A DNA stretch of 9,079 bases. Source: Candidatus Cloacimonadota bacterium (GTDB lineage: Bacteria; Cloacimonadota; Cloacimonadia; Cloacimonadales; Cloacimonadaceae). Both the position numbers and the translations under genes were made by a program. The stretch lies in contig JALOBM010000078.1 in the NCBI GenBank assembly GCA_023228285.1, positions 1 to 9,079 on the forward strand. The letters are read 5' to 3'. The first letter of the stretch is position 1, and every line of letters begins with the position of its first letter. Under the pieces are notes generated by a model. That model made no database searches and was not told where the DNA came from. It was given only the letters and a program-made list of their open reading frames with translations. Of this stretch, positions 1 to 5,350 are shown piece by piece.

Positions 1-2
1 AA

Positions 3-632
3 TATCAAGAAATAGAAACAATTGGCACCGTGGTACACATTGCAATAAATAAAAAATATGCGGGTAATATAGTAATCTCAGATGAAGTCAAGGAAGACTC
101 AGCAGAGGCAATTAAAGGATTAAAAGCGCTTGGTATAAAGAAAACTGTTATGCTAACCGGTGATATGAAAACCGTTGGAGAAAAGATAGGAAAGCAGTTA
201 GGGCTAGATGAGGTTTATTCCGAATTGCTGCCAGCAGACAAGGTAGAAAAAATTGAATCCTTAGAAGCTAAAAAATCCAAAAAGGGTAAGATCGTATTTG
301 TTGGCGACGGAATAAACGATGCACCTGTGCTTGCAAGGGCAGACATTGGTATGGCTATGGGAGGATTAGGCTCGGACGCTGCCATTGAAGCCGCTGATAT
401 TGTTATTATGACAGATGAACCATCTAAGATAGTTACTGCAATTAAAGTTGCTAAAAGAACAAGGAACATTGTAATGCAGAATATTATTTTTGCATTAGGA
501 GTTAAGGCTATATTCCTTGTGCTTGGGGCATTAGGAATAGCATCTATGTGGGAAGCTGTATTTGGTGACGTGGGAGTTGCGATTATTGCAATTTTAAATG
601 CAATGCGCGTAATGAATACTAAAAATATTTGA
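3..632 (+). CDS. cadA: Zn/Cd-type P1B ATPase, C-terminal part (5' end outside window)
   Basis: This is the C-terminal third of a heavy-metal P-type ATPase, which pumps divalent soft metals out of the cytoplasm at the cost of ATP. The reading frame is open from base 3 with no stop, so the GTG at 30 is internal and the true start lies to the left. Visible landmarks are the P-domain MLTGD segment (bases about 150-166), the hinge motif VGDGINDAP (about 300-326), and the last two membrane helices. The penultimate helix carries a conserved lysine (FALGVKAI) and the last helix an aspartate (GDVGVAIIAILNAMRV). In ZntA/CadA these Lys and Asp residues belong to the Zn/Cd/Pb class. The gene ends normally and is followed by a hairpin. 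Its substrate cannot be settled from this part alone, and its N-terminal metal domain is not visible. Confidence 0.9.
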   Translation, partial: YQEIETIGTVVHIAINKKYAGNIVISDEVKEDSAEAIKGLKALGIKKTVMLTGDMKTVGEKIGKQLGLDEVYSELLPADKVEKIESLEAKKSKKGKIVFVGDGINDAPVLARADIGMAMGGLGSDAAIEAADIVIMTDEPSKIVTAIKVAKRTRNIVMQNIIFALGVKAIFLVLGALGIASMWEAVFGDVGVAIIAILNAMRVMNTKNI

Positions 633-651
633 TCAAGGATTTAGTCAACTC

Positions 652-718
652 GATAGCTAAGGGATGTAGCTTTAGAAATCTGCATCCCTTGGCTATCTAA
701 TTATAAAAGATATTTTTA
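652..718 (+). terminator. Long hairpin after the first ATPase, probable terminator
   Basis: Bases 652-669 pair with 680-697 (core GATAGCTAAGGGATG with CATCCCTTGGCTATC), giving an 18-bp stem with two wobble pairs and a 10-base loop. It starts 20 bases after the ATPase stop. The following stretch is AT-rich and has a TTTTT run at 713-717, but no U-tract sits directly against the stem. It is therefore a weaker terminator than its stem suggests, or a transcript-stabilising hairpin. Confidence 0.55.
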
Positions 719-792
719 ATTAGTTTTTCTATATGTGTGGTTGTTTAGACACATGAGTATTTTACTGCAAAATAATATTGACTGAAAAATCA

Positions 793-812
793 ATATCAAA
801 AAAAATTGATTT
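793..812. promoter_or_regulatory. ArsR-type operator, copy 1 (upstream of -35)
   Basis: Contains ATCAA-N6-TTGAT at 795-810 with an A-rich centre. It lies 7 bases upstream of the -35 box of the repressor gene. The same 16-bp core recurs at 860-875, 1245-1260 and 1326-1341. Inverted repeats of this form are typical binding sites of ArsR/SmtB-family repressors. Binding by the ArsR protein encoded here is inferred. Confidence 0.7.
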
Positions 813-817
813 AGAAA

Positions 818-846
818 TTGACAAAAGAAATCTGTAGTTTTATAAT
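818..846 (+). promoter_or_regulatory. Consensus sigma-70/A promoter of the arsR-like gene
   Basis: TTGACA at 818-823 and TATAAT at 841-846 are separated by exactly 17 bases, a perfect vegetative promoter. Transcription should begin near 853, just ahead of operator copy 2. With operator 1 immediately upstream of the -35 box, the promoter is bracketed by repressor sites whose centres are 65 bp apart. Confidence 0.85.
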
Positions 847-857
847 ATTCTTAGACT

Positions 858-877
858 ATATCAAAAAAAATTGATAC
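858..877. promoter_or_regulatory. ArsR-type operator, copy 2 (over the transcription start)
   Basis: ATCAA-N6-TTGAT at 860-875, with the left arm extended to ATATCAA. It lies at about +7 to +22 of the predicted transcript, between the -10 box and the AGGAGG ribosome binding site (883-888). A repressor here would block transcription initiation or early elongation, giving autoregulation. Confidence 0.75.
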
Positions 878-895
878 AGGTTAGGAGGAAAGAAA

Positions 896-1228
896 ATGGC
901 AGAATGCAAATGTATTTCAGAACAGCCAAGAATATTTAAAAAAGATGTTGACCTTTTAGATTCTGATAAATTAAATAAAATGTCAAGTTTAGCCAATGTA
1001 TTAAGCGACCCTATCCGGCTCCAAATTCTTTATCTTTTAAAACAGCATAAGGATATTTGTACCTGCGAGTTTCAAGAGTTATTGGATTTAAGCCAATCGA
1101 AGGTTTCATATCACCTCAAAATATTACTTGATGCTGGATTAATTAATAGAGAAGTAATTGCAAACTGGAGACACTATAGTTTGATTGATAAAGATATTTT
1201 GGAAAAACTTGAACAATTGATGGTTTAA
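896..1228 (+). CDS. ArsR/SmtB-family metal-responsive repressor
   Basis: A 110-residue winged-helix repressor that releases its operators when it binds soft metal or metalloid ions. The core runs from SSLANVLSDPIRLQIL (about 30-45) through the DNA-recognition helix LSQSKVSYHLKILLDAGLI (about 65-83) to the wing REVIANWRHYSL. Four cysteines are seen: C55 and C57 in the ICTC motif of the alpha-3 type site, and C4 and C6 in an N-terminal CKC. A Cys pair in alpha-3 plus N-terminal cysteines is the arrangement of CadC-like sensors, whereas simple ArsR proteins use mainly the alpha-3 Cys. The start is supported by AGGAGG at 883-888. Flanking operators point to autoregulation and control of the ATPase downstream. 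The inducer (Cd, Pb, Zn, Cu, As or Sb) is not determined. Confidence 0.9.
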   Translation: MAECKCISEQPRIFKKDVDLLDSDKLNKMSSLANVLSDPIRLQILYLLKQHKDICTCEFQELLDLSQSKVSYHLKILLDAGLINREVIANWRHYSLIDKDILEKLEQLMV

Positions 1229-1242
1229 ATTTTTTAAGCCCA

Positions 1243-1262
1243 ATATCAAAAAAAATTGATAT
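1243..1262. promoter_or_regulatory. ArsR-type operator, copy 3 (perfect palindrome)
   Basis: ATATCAA at 1243-1249 and TTGATAT at 1256-1262 form perfect 7-bp inverted arms around six A residues. This is the most symmetric of the four copies. It begins 14 bases after the end of the repressor gene and precedes the P1B ATPase. Confidence 0.75.
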
Positions 1263-1323
1263 ATAGACTATAAAGATGGCAAAGCAGCAAATTTAATAGC
1301 CGAATTTAATTTTTTTAAATGCT

Positions 1324-1343
1324 ATATCAAAAAAAGTTGATGA
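1324..1343. promoter_or_regulatory. ArsR-type operator, copy 4 (upstream of ATPase)
   Basis: ATCAA-N6-TTGAT at 1326-1341, with an A-to-G change in the spacer and the right arm ending TTGATG. It lies 37 bases before the ATPase start codon and just ahead of TATAAA at 1350. A repressor here would control the ATPase and the genes behind it. Confidence 0.7.
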
Positions 1344-1410
1344 ACCAACTATAAAATAAATATTCTAGGAGGGATATTATGAGTAAAACAATTGACAATT
1401 CATCAATTAT

Positions 1411-1785
1411 AACTAGCACATTAAAAGTTAGTGGATTGGATTGCCCGGATTGTGCTAAGGATGTACAGAAAGCAGTTTCATCTATACCTGGTGTACAAAG
1501 TGCAGAAGTTAACTTTGGAGCCCAAAAGTTGAAGGTTGATCACAATAATGAGGTGTCTATAGAAGAGATTAATAATGTTCTAAGCAAGATTGGGCATACC
1601 GCAACATTATTAAGCGAAAATAGAGAATCAAATAAAACCAGCAGTTCGCAAGTCATAACCAGCACATTAAAAGTTAGTGAATTGTGTTGTCCTGATTCTG
1701 CTAAGGATGTTAAAAAGGCGGTTTCATCTATACCAGGTGTACAAAGTACAGAAGTCAATTTCAATGCTCAAAAATTGAAAGTTGT
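1411..1785 (+). repeat. Tandem duplication encoding the two HMA domains (246-bp period)
   Basis: DNA from 1411 and from 1657 aligns with a constant offset of 246 bases (82 codons), starting AACTAGCACATTAAAAG against AACCAGCACATTAAAAG. The encoded blocks KAVSSIPGVQS and NAQKLKV/GAQKLKV are nearly identical. This indicates a fairly recent internal duplication of one HMA domain and its linker. The second copy has since diverged at its metal site (CCPDS instead of DCPDC). Confidence 0.8.
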
Positions 1786-3511
1786 TTATAACAACAGCGA
1801 GACATCGGTAGAACAAATCAATGAAGTTTTAACTAAGATTGGTCATCCAGTAACATCAGTGAAAACAGAGAATGTAGAGGATGCAAAGGCAGCTCCTTCA
1901 GAAAATGTAGAGGCTCCTTCAGAGTATGTAAAGAATGCAAAAGTAGCTCCTTCGATAACTCCGTGGTGGAAAGAGACTAAAAACGTTTTACTTGTAATAT
2001 CTGCTGTGATTACAGTTTTAACATTAATTGCTGAATGGACACACATAGGATTACCTGAAACTTGGGCAAAGGTGCTTTACGGTGCAGCAGTTATAATTGG
2101 TGGCATTTTCCCAGCAAAAAAGGGATTGTCGTCTCTCAAGCACGGCCGCTTAACAATTAATACTTTGCTGGTTGTTGGTGCAATTGGTGCAATTTATTTA
2201 GGACTTTGGGAAGAAGCTTCTCTGCTTGTAGTTATATTTTCACTAGGGGAAGTGCTTGAGTCTTATGCAGTAGATAAGGCGCGTGGCTCTATTCAAGCAT
2301 TGATCTCATTAGCCCCACAGGAAGCAACAGTTCTTCGAAATGGCAAGGAACTACGTGTCCCTATAGAACAGGTCAATATCGATGAAATAGTTTTAGTAAG
2401 ACCCGGTGAAAAAGTCTCAGTCGATGGAGTTGTGGTTTCCGGAACATCAGCTATTGACCAGTCTTCTATTACAGGTGAGTCAATTCCTGTTGAGAAGCAT
2501 GCAGGTGATGAAGTTTATGCATCAACCTTAAATGGCAGAGGGGCACTTGAAATAAAAGTGACAAAGCTTGCAGAGGATTCAACTCTTTCAAAAATTGTAG
2601 AACTTGTAGAGAATGCACAGATGAAGAAAGGTAACGCACAAAATTTCAGCGAGAGATTTGGCGCAATTTATACACCATTTATGTTTGCACTTGCAATAAT
2701 AATGGCTATAGTACCACCAGTGTTCTTCGGGCAGCCTTTTGATGCATGGTTATATAGAGCTTTAGTGGTATTGGTTGTTTCATGTTCATGCTCTCTGGTT
2801 CTTTCAGTACCAATTGCCATTGTAGCAGGGGTTGGTAATGCTGCAAAGAATGGAGTTTTAGTTAAGGGCGGTATTCACATGGAAACTGCTGGGAAGGTTC
2901 AAGTAGTTGCTTTTGATAAGACGGGTACTTTAACTACAGGAAAGCCGACTGTAACCGATGTAGTAGCTTTAGGAAGTATTTCTGATGAAAAGCTTTTAAA
3001 GATAGCTGGAACTTTGGAAGTACGTTCTGAGCATCCTTTGGCTGATGCAATCCTTAAATTAATATCGGAAAAAAGATTGGAGCTTGAAACAATTGACGAG
3101 TTTATGTCAATTACAGGCCGCGGAGCTAAAGGAATCATAGATGGAGAACATTACTATATTGGCAATCCTCGTCTGTTTAAGGAGATTGGTGTTTCAGTAG
3201 AAAGTCATATAAAACAAATTGAAAGCCTACAAAACGAAGGTAAAACTGTAATTTTAGTAGGTAATTCAAAGCAGATTCTTGGTTTGATTGCGGTATCAGA
3301 CCAGCCTAAAGAAAATGCAAGAAAGGCAATTTCTAAGCTAAAAGAACTAGGTATAAAGAAGATTGTTATGCTGACCGGCGACAATAAGGTTACAGGAGAT
3401 GCTATAGGTCGCGCAATAGGTGTTGATGAAGTAAGAGCAGAACTTCTGCCAGAGGATAAGATTAGTGCTATTAAATCATTACAACAAGGTCATAAAACTG
3501 TTGCTATGGTT

Positions 3512-3525
3512 GGTGATGGGTGATG
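3512..3525 (+). repeat. 7-bp tandem duplication (GGTGATG twice) breaking the ATPase frame
   Basis: GGTGATG at 3512-3518 is repeated directly at 3519-3525. Removing one unit restores the ideal reading V-G-D-G-V-N-D-A-P in one frame through to the stop at 3848. The extra unit shifts the frame by +1 and puts TGA at 3521-3523. An ATG at 3516-3518 and a GTG at 3513-3515 lie in the downstream frame and overlap the stop, but neither has a clear ribosome binding site. Confidence 0.9.
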
Positions 3526-3877
3526 GCGTAAATGATGCTCCAGCACTTGCTCAGGCAGATGTAGGTGTATCAATGGGAGTTGCGGGTACCGATGTAGCTT
3601 TAGAAACAGCCGATATTGCATTAATGGCAGATGACCTAGACCAGCTTGTATACATGGTTAAAATTAGTAGAAAGACAGTTTCTGTAATAAAACAAAACAT
3701 TGCATTCTCATTAGCATTAGTAGCATTCTTAGTCATTACTGCATTATTTGGTTGGATGCCGTTAACTACAGGACTAATAATTAATGAGGCAAGTGCTCTC
3801 GTGATTATAGCAAACGGAGTACGTTTGTTAAAAGTAAAGCAAAGCTAAATCAAAATTTAGTAAAGGGGCGAGATAAA

Positions 3878-4261
3878 ATGGAAGCATACAACAATGTAAT
3901 AAATAAAATTCAGAAAGAACTTAGCGAGGTTCAACAAATAGAAAAGTGTAAAAAATGTGAATGCTTTTTAAATGTGTTAGAAGCAGTACAGGGAGATCTT
4001 ACCGAAATAGGGGCTGATAAAGGTGAGCCCATATTTAAAGATATTGAACAATGGTTAGATGCTGGGTATCAGGGCAAGCATTCCTGCCTTGATTGTAAAA
4101 TTTGTTCTCCTCTTAAACCATATGAAGAGTTTAATAAAGAAGTACGCAGCGAAAGGGAAAGAAACGGCAAGGCACCGTTAAAAGTGAGATTAGCGCCAAA
4201 ACCTTGTGCTTGTGGAGGCACATGTCTTACAAAACCAAAGGCATGCTGCGATGAAGAGTAA
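3878..4261 (+). CDS. Cysteine-rich protein of unknown function, probable metal binder
   Basis: I do not recognise this 127-residue protein. It has 11 cysteines in three groups: CKKCEC (C24, C27, C29), CLDCKIC (C70, C73, C76), and a C-terminal tail CACGGTC...CC (C110, C112, C116, C123, C124) that looks metallothionein-like. The segment between is predicted helical and charged (LNVLEAVQGDLTEIG, then DIEQWLDAGYQG). There is no signal peptide or membrane helix, so it should be cytoplasmic. AAAGGGG at 3862-3868 supports the start, and it follows the ATPase by only 29 bases, indicating the same transcript. CxxCxxC-type spacing suits Fe-S or soft-metal binding. A role as a metal chaperone or buffer for the ATPase is inference. 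Confidence 0.8.
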   Translation: MEAYNNVINKIQKELSEVQQIEKCKKCECFLNVLEAVQGDLTEIGADKGEPIFKDIEQWLDAGYQGKHSCLDCKICSPLKPYEEFNKEVRSERERNGKAPLKVRLAPKPCACGGTCLTKPKACCDEE

Positions 4262-4319
4262 AATACACACTATGAAATTTATATTATGAGAGCTATTATT
4301 AAGAGTGAGGTGGATTGTT

Positions 4320-4745
4320 ATGAACGATAAATTAATTCAGGAATTAAAACAAAAGGCCGAAGAATTATATAGGAGTGGAGATTATCTTTGCTCCGAGGCT
4401 GTATTTACAGTGGTAAATGACTATCTCGGTCAACCGTTACCACCAGAAGCAGTAAGGATTACATCAGGTTTTCCTGTAGGTATTGGCCTTGCTGGATGTA
4501 CGTGTGGAGCACTTAATGGAGCAGTCATTGCTTTAGGGTTGAAATATGGAAGGACAGGTCCGCGACAAGATAATAAGCAAATCCTAGCTTTAAGCAAGGA
4601 ATTGCATGATGAGTTTAAAAAGAAATTTGGCAGTACATGTTGCCGAGTCCTAATTAAGGATTTTACTTTCGGGAGTCCTGAGCACCTTGAACATTGCATT
4701 AAGGTTACTGGTGAAGCTACAAAAATGGTATTAAATAAATTGTAA
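4320..4745 (+). CDS. C_GCAxxG_C_C family putative redox-active protein
   Basis: A 141-residue cytoplasmic protein of the C_GCAxxG_C_C family, thought to be redox-active or metal-binding, often near oxidoreductases and metal genes. Seen here are C24 (YLCSEAV), the signature GCTCGALNGAVIALGLKYGR (59-78, with C60 and C62), the pair C107-C108 (GSTCCRVL) and C126 (EHCIKVTGEA). The usual family spacing around the glycine-rich signature is CGxxCGA; here it is tightened to CTCGA. The ATG at 4320 is preferred over an in-frame GTG at 4305, because GTGAGGTGG (4305-4313) is itself the ribosome binding site. It follows the Cys-rich gene by 58 bases and is closed by a terminator, so it is probably the last complete gene of the metal operon. 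Its substrate or partner is unknown. Confidence 0.88.
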   Translation: MNDKLIQELKQKAEELYRSGDYLCSEAVFTVVNDYLGQPLPPEAVRITSGFPVGIGLAGCTCGALNGAVIALGLKYGRTGPRQDNKQILALSKELHDEFKKKFGSTCCRVLIKDFTFGSPEHLEHCIKVTGEATKMVLNKL

Positions 4746-4760
4746 GCAGCTTATGAGTGA

Positions 4761-4796
4761 ACAAACCACTGATCTCTCAGTGGTTTGTCTTTTATG
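4761..4796 (+). terminator. Rho-independent terminator of the metal operon
   Basis: ACAAACCACTGA (4761-4772) pairs perfectly with TCAGTGGTTTGT (4777-4788) around a TCTC tetraloop. It is followed by CTTTTATGGTTT. The hairpin begins 15 bases after the stop of the C_GCAxxG_C_C gene. Confidence 0.85.
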
Positions 4797-4800
4797 GTTT

Positions 4801-4844
4801 GTAAGGAATCCCTTACTTGTGTAGAATATACTTGTAAGGGATTC
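4801..4844 (+). other. Overlapping alternative hairpins before the CopZ-like stump
   Basis: GAATCCCTTAC (4806-4816) pairs perfectly with GTAAGGGATTC (4834-4844). The same 4811-4816 arm can instead pair with GTAAGG at 4801-4806. The two folds exclude each other. There is no U-tract directly after the longer stem, although TCTCTAAAATT follows. It could be a second weak terminator, a leader structure for the small gene at 4868, or chance. Confidence 0.4.
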
Positions 4845-4867
4845 TCTAAAATTGGAGTGATGTGAGA

Positions 4868-5027
4868 ATGAATGCTAGAAGCAAATGCTGTTGTGGATGT
4901 GAGACAGAAGCTATAACTAAAAATATGGAGTATTGCCCAGTTTGCAAGAATGAAGGCGTATCGGTAGGTAAAGTGATTCGTTGAGCATTTGGTCACAGAC
5001 GATAACCGTATAAATGAAATGATTAAA
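4868..5027 (+). pseudogene. CopZ-like zinc-ribbon/Fe-S protein remnant, frameshifted and truncated
   Basis: From ATG 4868 (GGAG at 4854-4857) a 38-codon frame ends at TGA 4982-4984. It encodes CCCGC near the N-terminus and a CPVC knuckle followed by KNEGVSVGKV. This matches the N-terminal zinc-ribbon style of CopZ-like/2Fe-2S binding proteins that deliver soft metals to P1B ATPases, which normally continue for another 60-100 residues. Reading on in the adjacent frame from 4980 gives VEHLVTDDNRINEMIK, which joins smoothly to the preceding V-G-K-V-I. One extra base near 4979 is therefore a likely frameshift. The second frame then runs straight into the first VDMFPRT-like repeat at 5028, so the rest of the gene is lost. 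It could be read instead as an intact 38-residue mini-protein. Family assignment rests on motif memory only. Confidence 0.5.
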
Positions 5028-5117
5028 GTTGACATGTTCCCGAGAACCGTAAAATCGTTGATATGTTTCCACATACCGCGAAAGCGCTAAAAAATGGTTG
5101 ACCTGTTCCCGAGAACC
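5028..5117 (+). repeat. Three degenerate copies of an rlmD/rumA 3'-end motif, possible attachment-site scars
   Basis: Three 21-bp copies lie at 5028-5048, 5057-5077 and 5097-5117. Copies 1 and 3 (GTTGAC[A/C]TGTTCCCGAG...) match at 20 of 21 positions, and copy 2 matches copy 1 at 15 of 21. Read in phase they encode VDMFPRT, VDMFPHT and VDLFPRT. VDMFPxT is the conserved C-terminal motif of 23S rRNA uracil-5 methyltransferases (RlmD/RumA), usually followed by xHVE. The 3' end of rum genes is a known integration site of integrative elements in Firmicutes. The copies are in different frames and none belongs to an intact gene here. Confidence 0.55.
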
Positions 5118-5176
5118 ACGACATCAATAATGGCAACTCGAGCCACGTTGAAGCGATAGTAACTATGACAAAATGA
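5097..5176 (+). pseudogene. Fragment resembling the C-terminus of RlmD/RumA 23S rRNA methyltransferase
   Basis: Copy 3 of the repeat gives VDLFPRT. After about 23 unrelated bases, 5141-5176 reads SHVEAIVTMTK followed by TGA. In RlmD/RumA proteins VDMFPRT is followed directly by a HVE(T/C/A)VVLL-type end, so this looks like the original 3' end of such a gene, disrupted by a short insertion and cut off from its body. It is too short for certainty. The rest of 4985-5350 holds no other gene that I can see: only a weak GTCAG/CTGAC hairpin (5180-5203) and the promoter of the next gene. Confidence 0.4.
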
Positions 5177-5298
5177 TCTGTCAGTTAAGCGATGCGGGCT
5201 GACGAATGGGTAAATCGATGAGCTATTAAATTTCAAGTATATTTGGGCAGTTATAAAAATTGAATAAACGACCTGAGGTTTTATTTCCTATTTAAATA

Positions 5299-5326
5299 TT
5301 GACAAAATAAATTGGTCTGATATCAC
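5299..5326 (+). promoter_or_regulatory. Putative promoter of the dioxygenase-pirin operon
   Basis: TTGACA at 5299-5304 is a perfect -35 box. After 16 bases comes TATCAC (5321-5326), a poor -10, inside TGATATCA, an 8-bp palindrome that could be an operator. It lies 24 bases before the dioxygenase start. Confidence 0.5.
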
Positions 5327-5350
5327 TCAGAAAGGGGAGCTTGAAACGCT

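Larger units (their letters stand above)
1224..1355 (+). repeat. 81-bp-offset tandem duplication of operator plus promoter-like sequence
   Basis: Segment 1224-1274 and segment 1305-1355 align with a constant offset of 81 bases. Each has a TTTAA/T-rich lead, the operator ATATCAA-A6or7-TTGAT, an 8-base spacer, and TATAAA (1269-1274 and 1350-1355). The gap between repressor gene and ATPase therefore holds two copies of one control module. No good -35 box stands 17 bases before either TATAAA (TCAAAA in both), so promoter activity is uncertain, although the conserved layout suggests function. Confidence 0.6.
1379..3848 (+). pseudogene. P1B heavy-metal ATPase with two HMA domains and a CSC motif, frameshifted in the hinge
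   Basis: A metal-exporting P-type ATPase, about 820 residues if repaired. AGGAGGG at 1367-1373 fixes the start. HMA1 (about 13-78) has DCPDC (C22, C25). HMA2 (about 95-160) has CCPDS, losing the second cysteine. An Ala/Pro/Ser/Glu-rich linker follows (about 164-192). Catalytic landmarks are TGES (365-368), the transport-helix motif CSC (469-471) with P478 instead of the usual CPC, DKTGT (513-517), the HP pair (552-553) and TGD (666-668). At GDG (712-714) the frame stops at TGA 3521-3523. GVNDAP and the last two helices continue in the next frame to 3848, ending in an NEASALVIIANG helix. The break is a 7-bp tandem duplication at 3512-3525. It is either a pseudogene, a reversible off-state, or a sequence error. 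Upstream operators suggest ArsR control. The metal is unknown: CSC and NEAS fit neither the classical Zn nor Cu pattern. Confidence 0.88.

Noticed and set aside
733..754. ATGTGT-N10-ACACAT inverted repeat as an extra regulator site
   Set aside because: It is a single short copy in AT-rich DNA, with no link to a promoter and no repetition elsewhere in the window.
793..1343. CRISPR array, because of the four similar repeats
   Set aside because: Repeats are only 16-20 bp, unevenly spaced (about 65, 385 and 81 bp), and positioned around promoters. There are no spacers or cas genes.
3521..3523. TGA read as selenocysteine
   Set aside because: The downstream same-frame reading ends within a few codons and gives no homologous sequence. 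Removing the 7-bp duplication explains the break fully. The TGA at 4982 was rejected for the same reason: its frame closes after seven codons.
3465..3848. Separate 127-residue gene for the ATPase C-terminus starting at ATG 3465
   Set aside because: The residues before GDGVND are an out-of-frame reading of the upstream ATPase. The segment is the displaced 3' end of that gene, not an independent gene.
4305..4319. GTG start five codons upstream for the C_GCAxxG_C_C gene
   Set aside because: The GTGAGGTGG sequence is the ribosome binding site for ATG 4320, and nothing suitable precedes the GTG.
4751..5074. 107-codon open frame on the minus strand
   Set aside because: It crosses the terminator, both hairpins and the CopZ-like stump. 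It has no ribosome binding site or recognisable domain, and its composition follows from the plus-strand repeats.
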